A stretch of 64,000 nt of DNA from Chloranthus sessilifolius (Eukaryota > Streptophyta > Magnoliopsida > Chloranthales > Chloranthaceae). Shown here one piece after another: positions 55,401 through 64,000 of the stretch. The position numbers and the translations under genes are program-made. Within the stretch, counting starts at the first letter, position 1, and each line of letters starts with the position of its first letter. The DNA lies in assembly GCA_021018995.1 (NCBI GenBank), contig CM037585.1, forward strand, positions 125,206,831 through 125,270,830. Reading direction: 5' to 3'. The notes beneath the pieces were generated by a model that saw nothing but the letters and a program-made list of their open reading frames with translations, made no database searches and was not told the origin of the DNA.

Positions 55401-55548
55401 GATAAAATTGTTCTTTGAATTCTTGCAATTCTGATGCAGAAATTTTTTTAAAATACCATTCACGGAATGGTGCATATTTATCTTGCTGAAATTCAGCATT
55501 AATTTCTTGTCTATTAATAACAAAGTTTTCAGGTTTTATAAAAGCCAT
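52449..55548 (-). pseudogene. Caulimovirid coat protein-protease ORF
   Basis: ATG at 55548, 28 bases after the movement protein stop. Order: a charged N-terminal region (55548-54817); coat protein core (LKGWWDN near 54490, YWKVKFIDGLP near 54205, ELGEFC near 53985); CCHC knuckle CYKCHRFGHYANKC at 53722-53681; Ser-rich acidic linker; coiled coil (53222-53100); aspartic protease with IDSGAD near 52975 and ILGIPF near 52770. It then ends at TAG 52449 without any reverse transcriptase. Lesions: in-frame stops at 54814, 54778, 54227, 53735 and 53034, and frameshifts near 54510 and 53230. Capsid assembly and polyprotein cleavage are the inferred roles. Confidence 0.85.
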
Positions 55549-55576
55549 AAAAAACTTTATTAATGAATTGAGAAAT

Positions 55577-56623
55577 TCATCTCGCTAGCAGTGGGAGATT
55601 CCCTTGCTGTTGGGTATATATCCCATGAGGAATCTGTTGTTCAGAAACTTGGATTCCTTCCAGATTGGGTTGATTAAATTCAGAAGAAACAAATGAGCTA
55701 GCTTCTGAATAAGATGATCGAGCAGTTGAGGGTATAGAAACTCTATAAGAACCTCGAGACCTCGAATCAGAATAAGAACTCCTATAAGAAGTTATGTGAG
55801 ATGTAGATCTATCAAATTTTAAGATTACATCTCCCTGGGCATTTTGAACAATTTGTTCAATTTCTTGGTTTAAAATCGGTTTAGGAGAGGCAGCTTGAGG
55901 TATACGCCAAGCGTAAGGAAAAGTAATATTTTTTCATTCACATAGTTTTTGTGTAGCAACATTAGTGGTTGCACTATTAGTCTCAATTAAGACTGTTCTT
56001 CCTGGTTCATTTTGATAATTAATTTTAGGAACCAGAGAAGTCATCACCTTATAATGAAGGTGATAGATCAGAGCAATGGTCTTTGATCCAGGCATAAAGT
56101 TGTATCCCTCAATTTGGAGATTAAGGGTACAAGCATGTAAAATATTTTTATCTGTCAAAGATAAAGTTAAATTTGGGAAAACATTGTAGTATACTGGACC
56201 AAGGCATAAGCTGGTCTCAATAGCGGCCATCAGAGAGGATCGCCAATCAAGGCATCTAGCATCTCTGAGAGTGCTAAGTATACTAGTATTTTCCAGACCC
56301 AATAAGGTCAAAGGTTTGAAGGCAACCTGAATACATCCTAAATGTAGGAAATTGAATTTGTGAAGGTCATGCAGAAGATCTTCATTTGAAAGCAATTGAA
56401 AACCTTCATTTTGACTTTCTTCATTTATACTGAGAGTTTGCTCAGTAGTCTTGATTAACATGTCGGTGGTCCAATCTTTCCATCCATATTGGTAGATTGT
56501 TTTAGGATTGATGGAAGGAATTGTCCATCGATTCAATTGACTTTGTTGGTCATCAATTTTAGACCATTTGTCTAATTGTTTATTTTTAATTGATTTTTTG
56601 ATTGGAAAGTTGAAAAGAGACAT
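55577..56623 (-). pseudogene. Caulimovirid movement protein (30K superfamily)
   Basis: ATG at 56623 follows a 23-base A run. Residues 96-105 (GCIQVAFKPL), 119-123 (LRDAR), 142-150 (GPVYYNVFP) and 155-160 (SLTDKN) mark the conserved core of caulimovirid movement proteins, which carry virus through plasmodesmata. A TGA at 55934 interrupts the frame. It then stays open (IPQAASPKP, a Ser/Arg-rich tail) to a TGA at 55577. Total about 348 codons, in the usual range. It is a separate ORF, not fused to the coat protein. Confidence 0.85.
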
Positions 56624-56633
56624 TTACAAAAAC

Positions 56634-56656
56634 TTTTTTTTTTTTTTTTTTTTTTC
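56634..56656 (-). repeat. 23-base A run before the movement protein start
   Basis: Minus-strand poly(A), ending 11 bases before the ATG at 56623. It could be an expansion after integration or a captured RNA tail. Confidence 0.9.
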
Positions 56657-56968
56657 AAACAGTAAAAACAAGAAAGGGTAAAAGAGCTTTTGGTAAAATC
56701 AATAAGACTGTAATTACATATGGGAATAGTAATGTTGGAATAGTTTTACTATAGTGAATAGTGATTCGGAATACTATTCATCAGCATAGTAAATTACTAT
56801 TTACCTTATTCTCCATAAATTTCCATGGACTTCTTACAGAAATTCATTTAGATTTACTACTAGATTGCTGTTGCAAAACTGCGTCCGTCTATGATAACTT
56901 TTACGGGGAATCAACCGGCAACAACGCAATCCTTGCTACAATGCCATCAAGTCATCCCAACGCGACTT
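56657..56968 (-). other. Viral leader
   Basis: About 310 bp between the terminal repeat and the A run, with no long ORF. Caulimovirid leaders normally carry small ORFs and structure; GTGAATAGTGATTCGGAATAC / GTAATAGTAATG-like words repeat here. Confidence 0.5.
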
Positions 56969-57229
56969 CCCACGCTACCACAACATAGTAGTAAATCTAA
57001 GCAGACCATTATAAGTCATCCATAAAAATCGCTGAAGAAGACGATGAACAGTAGTTCATACGCCCATGATTAGCCACCCTAATCACGACTCACTACCTCT
57101 CAATATTCTAACACTAGCCACCCGCCATATGTAATTACCACGGGCTTAGCCGGACATGGCTCTGATACCAAACTCAGAGTAGGGGGAAGACGTGGTTGCG
57201 GAAGAGAAGAGGAGCTAAATAAAGAAACT
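56969..57229 (-). repeat. Viral terminal repeat, high-coordinate copy
   Basis: Direct repeat of 50289-50547. Joined to the host block at 57226-57229 through the shared tetranucleotide AACT. Confidence 0.9.
57158..57170 (-). other. Viral primer-binding site, high-coordinate copy
   Basis: Minus-strand TGGTATCAGAGCC. It lies about 535 bases upstream of the movement protein ATG, the normal position at the start of the genome. Confidence 0.9.
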
Positions 57230-57413
57230 CCAAGCCCTAATCAACTGGATCACATCAGCACCTCTGGCAGACATCAACCATTGCCCTCATCAGGAAACTC
57301 TCTCTCCCTCTCTCTCTCTCTCACGAATAGCTTGCAATAGGACAGTGGTGTTAGTGCAGTACCTCCCTCACGCCTATACACATGACAAAACATGTCACAC
57401 ACACACACACACA

Positions 57414-57454
<41 letters not shown>

Positions 57455-57795
57455 GGAAAAATTTCAAAATAATCCCTGAACTTACATTTCGTCATCAATA
57501 ACAAACCTAAACTATTGATGTGATGACCTGACTTTTCCAATCCTCTCGGTATAGGAAAGGCCGGTTTGCCAACTTATTGATTTCTCAATAAGTCGCCTAA
57601 CAAACAAAAGCTGGCAGCATAATGTAGATCTAAACAGAATAAAAAAAAAAAAAGGAACAAAGGTTAAACAAAACATATCACCCAGAGGAACCAGGAAGAA
57701 CCACCGGTGATGGCCAATTTGATCACTTAAACAATGGTTCCTAATGATGGTTCCTCAAGTGATATCAAAATATGCAAAACAAGGCCTCGGGCCCA
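57226..57795 (+). repeat. Duplicated host block, right copy
   Basis: Second copy of 49736-50292. It is 13 bp longer because (TC)n and (CA)n/(TA)n tracts differ. It continues at 57796 into the remainder of the LTR, whereas the left copy breaks at CCCA into viral DNA. Confidence 0.9.
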
Positions 57796-59714
57796 TAATT
57801 CCAAAATAATTCTAACTCAAAAAGTATCAAAAAGACAAAATCGGGTCACGGAAAGAACTCCTCCACTGGTGTCTCAAGCTCGTCCTCAGGGATATAATCA
57901 GAGTCCTCTAGATCGAGATCATTTGAGCCTAAGTCAGTCCCAACACCTGTGACGTATAGTAGGGATGAGCTAACATTGAAGCTCAATAGAGGAAACTTAT
58001 CTAAATTATATTTTATCATAAGTAAAGGTTTTCAAAGACAAAAATCGGATCAAATATGATTTTTCAAAAGATTCATCATAGACTAAATTCCAATTCTAAA
58101 CAGTAAAACAAAAGAGAAATTATCATGTCTAAAGTTCTGATCTAATGCATGCATCTTGTCTTAAAATTATAACTTAATTGTATCTCTCAAATTGCATACT
58201 AGCATGAGAGCACGAGTATCACCGATGGAAAATCCTACTAACCATCGTCATTCATGAACCCTTTTTTGGAAAATGTAATAAGCCCCTACGTAATGAGCAA
58301 AACTTGTGCAAGGCTAAAATATTGTCAACATGATTAACAAAATCTAGGGTTTTGTTCTAATGAACCTCAAATCAAATGCGGATGCTAAACATATCGGATT
58401 TTATGTATATAATACATATTCGGATTTTCTGAGTTCTAATACAAATTTCACATTCAAAGGTGAGGTTCAGAATTTCCAAATTTCTGAGTTTCTTATTGAT
58501 ATCACAGTTCAAAGTTCTTAATCATGTTGCCTTAACAGAAAAAAAAAATTCAGAATTTATGCTTGAACAAAAATAACCAAATACATAGAATAAAATGCAA
58601 CTAAGTCTTAGGGTTTCCCTACCTCAACTTGACTTGAATTGGTCAAAAACACATCAAGAGATCCCCACAGTGGATACAAATTAACACCTACAAGTATTAA
58701 CCCCACAACAGTGTCAAAAAGTCAATCGATCCAAACAAAAACTAACATGACCTCTCTAAGACATTTTCAAAAACCAGAAAAACAGGACAGAATTCGATCA
58801 TCGAATTCCAAATTCGATGGTCGAATTTGAATTCGATGCTTGAATTTGAATTCGAGCATTGAATTCACCCAAAAGTGCATCAGTCATAATTTTCCAAATT
58901 CGATCAACGAATTCAAATTCGATGGTCGAATTTAATTTCGACCCTCGAATTTGTCCAGGTTTGTGTTTCTCAAATTGTCTCCAGTCATTCAATTTTTTTC
59001 ATCCAAAACACTAATCTGTTATCTTTTCTATATGCACCACCTATCTAAACTATTCTAAGCAAAAATAACTTTAATCAAAGGTGTTTAAAAGCCTACCTCT
59101 TGAAGTTAAATCCTTTGGCTCCAGTTGCTCCAAATTCAAGCACCGGAACAAGCAATAAGTTCCAATTGGACTCCAAAAATCAGTCCATCTCCAACCTTGC
59201 TATCAGGGCAAATGTTAGCCCAGAACATTCACCAAAAGAATGGTTCACTCTCCCCTAGCCTTCCTTCTCAATATCTTAAACAAATCAGAAGCAAGGCACA
59301 AGGCTTATCAATGGCTGAGATGGGGAGAGGGATTAAGATCACAAGGTTCTAAACAAAAGAAGTAAAGGGTTGCAAAGGCTTCAAATTTGATTCTCACGAG
59401 AGGGAGGAAGGATGCAACTTCTCCTCCACTCTTCCCTCTTATAAAACAATAAGCAAATAAAAAAATCTAGATCTTTGTGTTTACAATTCTATCCACTTAA
59501 CTTGCAATTATTTCTAGTGTTAAGCGCAAACACACAACCTAGCGTATAAGTCACAAAAAAATTGACTTCTACAAGTCCAAACTAAAAAAAATCCTTTAAC
59601 CACAATTCTCATCATACCTTAACCTATTCAAATCAACCTGATTTGTCTCGTAACTTTTTTGGGCACGGTTATCAAGGTAATCAAAATCAGGTAAAAAATA
59701 TTCAGGATATTACA
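57519..59714 (-). mobile_element. Solo LTR of a gypsy element, minus orientation (host of the virus insertion)
   Basis: Plus-strand TGTGATGACC... to ...GGATATTACA. In reverse complement it starts TGTAATATCC and ends GGGTCATCACA, the same termini style as the Tekay LTR here. ATTGA flanks it: 50006-50010 (also 57514-57518) and 59715-59719. No internal region is seen, so it is a solo LTR of about 2.2 kb before the virus arrived. TTCGATGGTCGAA-type words cluster at 58795-58955. A TATAAGAGGG box (minus) lies near 59433-59442. Confidence 0.8.
58795..58955. repeat. AATTCGA/TCGAATT word cluster
   Basis: About eight ATTCGA or TCGAAT words, many in facing pairs such as ATTCGATGGTCGAAT, in 160 bp of the solo LTR. 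Confidence 0.85.
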
Positions 59715-60214
59715 ATTGATAATATCAAATAAGCACCCAAAGTACACTTAAGTTCATCAACTAAACCCCTACTGTCACCTTCCGTTAATGGCTGAACGGA
59801 AAATGCTGAGTTGGCATATAACTCAGTAGAATAGTGTGCGTGACACCCAACATTTAGGTGCGTTATTGATGACAGGGTGAAAGTTCAGGGGTTATTTTGA
59901 AATTTTTTCAAAGCAAAGTCCACGCTGAGTTGGCATACAACTCAGCAAAATAGTGTGCGTGACACCCAACATTTAGGTGCGTTATTGATGACAGGGTGAA
60001 AGTTTAGGGGTTATTTTGAAAATTTTCCAAAGCCAAGTCCTCACCATGTTGGGTGTCATGCATGCTATTTTGTTGAGTTGTATGTCAACTCAACGTTTTC
60101 CGTTCAATCATTAACGGAAGGTGACGGTAGGGTGTCTATTTGATATTATCAATAGTTTAGGTGCGTTATTGATAATGGGGCGAAAGTTCAGGGAATATTT
60201 TAAAAATTTCCCAT
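59715..60214 (+). mobile_element. Right part of the split foldback MITE
   Basis: Continues the MITE arm interrupted at 50010. It ends TATTTTAAAAATTTCCC next to a (TA)n tract. It contains a 119-bp tandem duplication (GCTGAGTTGGCAT at 59805 and 59924) that the intact copy at 48117 lacks. Confidence 0.85.
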
Positions 60215-60238
60215 ATATATATATATATATATATATAT

Positions 60239-62485
60239 TGTAATAGCCCTAAAATCTTGAAAATCGTGTAAGTCAGATAATATGTGTGTGTGAATGTGTT
60301 GTGTGTGGTTCACAAGGGAACCCATGTAATTTTACACACTTTGGTGTGTATGTGTTTCACACCAAGGGAGTTAGTGGATAGGTGTAACACAAAACAAATG
60401 TGTTTGTGCTTTGCACACCACATTCACTTGCTATGTTAGGGGGGGGACCTCACACGTGAGACCCATTTGTTGGGTTTTGAGAGTTGTAAGCTTAGAGAGA
60501 AAGGAAGAAAGAAAGGGTTTGAGAGAAGAGAAGGGATTTTCCTTGAATCCGTTTGTTAGATTCACTACATCGTAATGAGGTTTATGCAAAGTGTATGTGT
60601 GTGTGAAGGATCGCTTATGATTATGTTGGCTAGGTCGTGAACGAGGAGCTCGGTGAGATCGGGTGGGTTTTGGAAACCTTTATTCTAGCAACGAGGAAGG
60701 TGATCCGATCTACGAGTGAATAGTCATGATAAAGGTGAGAAATCGACACCAAATGTGTTTAAAGTTTATTATTAAATGTTTGATGTAATGTGTATGATGT
60801 ATGGAGGAGATTTGGTGAAGATTGAGTTGAGAAAAAACTCGGATCTGAAACATCTCTGATTCTTGCGCGCACTAGCTCTCGAGCTCGCTCACGCGAGAAA
60901 CCTTCATAAGGAATAAGAAAGCCCATGGGGCCCTGTGAGTTGCTCGCGTGAGGACTTAAGTGACTTGAGGCTCGCTTGTGCGAGGCCTCGCATGACCATC
61001 AGTAGCCGACCAAATTCCAGTCGGTCGAGTGAGAATTGTTGTGTTGTTTGCTTTGATGAGAATTCTTTGAAAATATATATCTTTAGGTTTCCTTATGCAT
61101 TCCTAAGGGGTATTTTGGACACTTTGAATGTAGGATTAAAGTGTCGAGCGTGCGTGTGAATTCTCAGGAAAGCGATGCGTGGAATGTGATGAGCATGATT
61201 TGAGGTAGGGGAACTTCATTTCAAATTTACATGCTTGACTTTAATTCATAGTTCTTTGATATGAATGAATTGGTTAAATGAAAAATGAGTGTGTTACTTG
61301 AATATGAGGAAACTACAATGCCGATTTCATTTTGATAATTTGATCCGTACGATGATAGTTAAATTTTGAACTCGTATGGACGACTTTGACCACATTAGAA
61401 AGATATGAATTATTGATGCTTAGAAAGGTTGATTAACTCGGCATTTGGACTTTGACGTGAAACTTGCATTGTGCATTGTGAATCCTTTGGATTCTTTGAC
61501 TTCATCCCTTGGAGTCGGGACGGAGGCATAATCTGTGCATGCATTCATACATACGCTGCATATGCATCCATTGGAAACATTATTCATCCCTTGGAAATTA
61601 TACATCCCTTGGACAATCACTAATAGCTTGGACACCCTTGGATGCATTGCATCCCTTGGACAAAGATTGAACCTTGGACACCCTTAGAAATATTGTAACA
61701 CATTGGACACATTGGACACATTGAGACACCCTTGGAAACATTGAGACACCCTTAGAAATATTGTAACACATTGGACACATTGGACACATTGAGACACCCT
61801 TGGAAACATTGAGACACCCTTGGATATATTGGGACACCCTTGTACAGTTTTGGTTGTAAATTCGACATTGTTTGTAAATATGCTTGAAACTTGGACACCC
61901 TTGGATAATTCTGACTATTTTAAAATATGCATTTGCACCTAATATTTGATGAAACTCTGTTTTGAAAAGTATATGCTTTGAAAGTTTGTTTTGAAATGAA
62001 AGAAAATGATAAATGCTTTGAAAAATCAGTTTTGAAAGATGGTTTAATTTCTATCATAGAATCTATGTTTTCTTATGATAAAATACAAATTGATATTGAA
62101 TGTCCTCTACTGAGCTTAATTGTTAGGTCACCCCGATTATATGTCACAAGTATATGTCACAAGTATAACTTTATCAGGATACAGGACTTGTGAATTGAGG
62201 ACTTGAGGGTGGTAAGATTTCCGGGATCGTAGATTGAGTACACTGTGGAGTTTGGTAAGTTCGGACTTGGTACCTTGTACTCGTATGTACCTTTTGTATA
62301 CCACTTTTTGGTGATGGTTGGTCATCACCGATGGATTGTCTTAGTTACTGTTCTTATTGTATGTTAGAACCGAAGGTTTTAATTATGCCATATGTTTGTA
62401 TCAAGTATTTCTGTATCAGATTGTGATCTACGATCTGGTGATCTGGGTTTTTCCATTGATTTGTATGTTGAGAAAATTTGGGCTG

Positions 62486-62492
<7 letters not shown>
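60239..62492 (+). mobile_element. Solo LTR of a third Tekay-like gypsy family
   Basis: Starts TGTAATAGCCC and ends GGGCTGCCTCACA. Near its end it shares the Tekay LTR landmarks (TGAGCTT...GTCACCC, GGTGATGG...CATCACCGATGG, GTTAGAACCG). CTCGCTCACGCGAG-type words lie at 60870-61000. There is no internal region, so it is solo. It sits between (TA)n and (CA)n(TA)n tracts, so the TSD is unreadable. Confidence 0.75.
61600..61910 (+). repeat. CACCCTTGGA minisatellite with 68-bp higher-order unit
   Basis: Words such as GACACCCTTGGA and ACATTGGACAC repeat throughout. A 68-bp unit starting at 61678 is repeated at 61746 without visible change. Confidence 0.85.
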
Positions 62493-62523
<31 letters not shown>

Positions 62524-62524
62524 G

Positions 62525-62594
<70 letters not shown>
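62489..62594. repeat. (CA)n(TA)n compound microsatellite
   Basis: (CA) about 30 units with a few CG interruptions, then (TA) about 23 units, starting at the LTR terminus. Confidence 0.95.
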
Positions 62595-62596
<2 letters not shown>

Positions 62597-62744
62597 TTTC
62601 TAATTCTCTCATCGTCTCACAGCAATGCCGCCTCAATAGACCACGACTCCAACTCCTCCACCGCTCCACTCACAACATCATCTTCATCTCCATTATTAAT
62701 TTTATTTTTATTATTTTTTTAAATATAAAATCATTAATCCTAAT

Positions 62745-62985
62745 TTCCTATACCCTAAATCCTTAATTTTTCGTAACTCTAAATCCCTAAGTTCCCTAAA
62801 CTAAATCCTAAATCCTTAACTCCTAATTTCTCTAAACCCTCATTTCCCTAAATCTTAATTTTCATAAACCTTCTCTAATTTTCCTAAACCCTAAATTCTT
62901 AAATCCTTCTTTCCTAAATCCTAATTTCCCTAAACTTTAATTACTCTTAATCCTAATTTTCCTAAATCTTAATTTCCATTGATGC
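62745..62985. repeat. Degenerate telomere-like CCCTAAA tracts
   Basis: Frequent CCTAAATCC, CCCTAAA and TTTCCTAAACCC words without regular period, resembling decayed plant telomeric repeats (CCCTAAA). It could be an interstitial relic or a simple-sequence leader. Confidence 0.55.
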
Positions 62986-63475
62986 CATAACTTCCAATCA
63001 TTTCCAATTTTTAATGATTTTTAGTAAAGGAGAAACTCTAACTAGGAGTCATAACTAGAGGAGAGACATCATACTTAGGAAATTTGATAAATCTATTCAC
63101 CAAGTACCTAGAGAATTTTGTTAGGTAGATGCATGTCATATTCATTTAAGAATCTATTTCAAAATAATTTCAATGAAAAATAGAGAAGAGGGTACTCCTC
63201 AATTTATTCTATATTTTCTGCTCATACACTTCTCTCTTCCATTCTAAATTGTAATTTCAGTAATTTTCTCTGATTTTTCAGCTATCACATAATTTTATGG
63301 GTTTATAGGCACACTAACTCCGCTTTCAAGTTGAGTAACATGGAAATATCTTTACAATAATTTATCCACATCCTTTGGAGACTTTTAAAGAGTACTCTTG
63401 ATAGGGATTAACTCCACAAACTAGACAGTATCATAATCAAGCTATTGGTGTAACTCAACTTAGCTCACTAACTTT
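62986..63475. other. AT-rich spacer
   Basis: No feature recognised. Confidence 0.4.
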
Positions 63476-63487
63476 GGTTAGTCCACA

Positions 63488-63893
63488 TTAAATCAAGTTA
63501 ATCATCTAACAATTATTAGCATGAGTGAACAAATCAAAATAAGAAATGTGACCCAAAGGAACATAATTATATCCCAAGTGTTTGCCATCTTTATTAGAAT
63601 TGTTTGACTTTTTCATATTTTGTGATGTTAAAAGGAAAAAATTCATATTTTCTCTATGTAAAAAGAGTATTACAGTATATCGACTATCAGGTGTCCCCAT
63701 TAAATCAAGTTAATCATCTAATAATGGTTAGCATGGGCTAACAAATCAAAATAAGAAATGCTTATATCCAAAGTGTTTGTCATCTTTATTAGAGTTGTTT
63801 GACTTTTTTGTATTTTGTGAGTTTTAAAAGAAAAAAATCCTATTTTTTTCTATCTAAAAAAATTATTACAGTATATCGGCAATCAGGTGTCCC
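63488..63893. repeat. About 210-bp tandem duplication
   Basis: CATTAAATCAAGTTAATCATC begins both halves (63487 and 63697), and each ends in ATCAGGTGTCCC. The two copies differ by several substitutions and a deletion near 63755. Confidence 0.85.
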
Positions 63894-64000
63894 TTTCAAG
63901 AAAATCTTGCATCTGCAACTGCCTCTAATGACTTTTAATTTCTTTTTAAAAATTCACTTACATCCTATTGGTTTTGAATCCGGGGATTAATACTCAAGTG

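Larger units (their letters stand above)
50289..57229 (-). mobile_element. Endogenous caulimovirid pararetrovirus, RT-less, terminally redundant
   Basis: Minus-strand order: primer site and leader, movement protein (56623-55577), coat protein plus zinc knuckle plus aspartic protease (55548-52449), viroplasmin-domain protein (52456-51065), promoter, primer site again. The ends are direct repeats of about 260 bp (50289-50547 and 56969-57229), so more than one turn of a circle was integrated; the unit is about 6.68 kb, short for the family (usually 7-9 kb). No reverse transcriptase/RNase H text was found in any frame. At least nine in-frame stops and two frameshifts are present. The genus cannot be fixed without RT. 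It belongs to the family Caulimoviridae by gene set and primer site. Confidence 0.9.

Noticed and set aside
50289..57229. Reverse transcriptase or RNase H hidden in another frame of the pararetrovirus
   Set aside because: I read all three minus frames between the protease and viroplasmin ORFs; the two ORFs overlap by 8 bases, and no DD-type catalytic motif or RNase H text is present elsewhere in the unit.
61600..61910. CRISPR-like spaced repeats
   Set aside because: Irregular direct word repeats without constant spacers, in a plant LTR; it is a minisatellite.
62354..62722. Frames over the (CA)n(TA)n tract
   Set aside because: Products are His-Thr or Cys-Val and Tyr-Ile dipeptide repeats; microsatellite artefact.

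Overview
This window is plant nuclear DNA, almost certainly from an angiosperm with a large, repeat-rich genome. It holds plant-type Ty3/gypsy chromovirus and Ty1/copia retrotransposons, an L1-type LINE, many non-autonomous DNA transposons and an endogenous caulimovirid pararetrovirus. I found no complete host gene, no rRNA or tRNA gene and no CRISPR array. Species cannot be read from the sequence. All boundaries below were read by eye, from TG...CA ends, target-site duplications (TSDs), inverted ends, primer-binding sites and splice or promoter motifs.

Layout. 1-13 kb is a mosaic of small DNA elements: five copies of one Mutator-like MITE family across the window (called M1 here), a second family (P), PIF/Harbinger and CACTA MITEs, a long foldback element, SINE-like pieces, and a few short host-like open stretches (2.17-2.75, 5.2-5.5, 9.2-9.6, 12.3-12.8 kb). 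13462-25954 is a full Tekay/Del-type chromovirus with 2.48-kb LTRs and a 5-bp TSD (CAAAC). It has an intron-like break between gag and protease and an extra sense ORF with its own TATA box before the 3' LTR. 28.0-28.85 kb is a probable solo LTR. 29303-41684 is an old minus-strand copia element expanded to 12.4 kb by nested insertions: a LINE, a hAT element holding an M1 MITE, a 2.6-kb Mutator-like element holding a solo LTR, and a SINE whose TSD was hit by a pol-less chromovirus. 41.9-49.7 kb is again a MITE field. 49.7-60.2 kb is one layered locus: a Mutator-like MITE was split by a minus-oriented gypsy LTR (TSD ATTGA), and that LTR was split by a 6.9-kb caulimovirid insertion flanked by a duplicated 557-bp host block. 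60239-62492 is another solo LTR. The last 1.5 kb is microsatellite, telomere-like CCCTAA tracts and a tandem duplication.

How the parts work together. Nothing here looks like a host operon or pathway; the logic is that of mobile elements and their decay. In the pararetrovirus the minus-strand order is primer site, leader, movement protein, coat protein plus aspartic protease, then a viroplasmin-domain protein, then a promoter with TATA, CCAAT, G-box and as-1-like motifs. No reverse transcriptase is present, yet the protease frame and the next ORF meet in a neat 8-base overlap. Coat/protease coding carries at least five in-frame stops and two frameshifts, so this copy is dead.

The signal that cuts across element classes is clustered short palindromic words. 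Each family has its own: TCGATTAATCGA in the Tekay LTR, ATCGATCGAT in two other LTRs, TTCGA...TCGAA in the split LTR, CTCGCGCGAG-like in two more, ATCGGCCGAT / TTTCGGCCGAAA / GTACCGGTAC in a set of short MITEs, and GACCGATCGGTC in the foldback element. I regard this, the reverse-transcriptase-less pararetrovirus with its large target duplication, and the Tekay intron as the observations most worth following.
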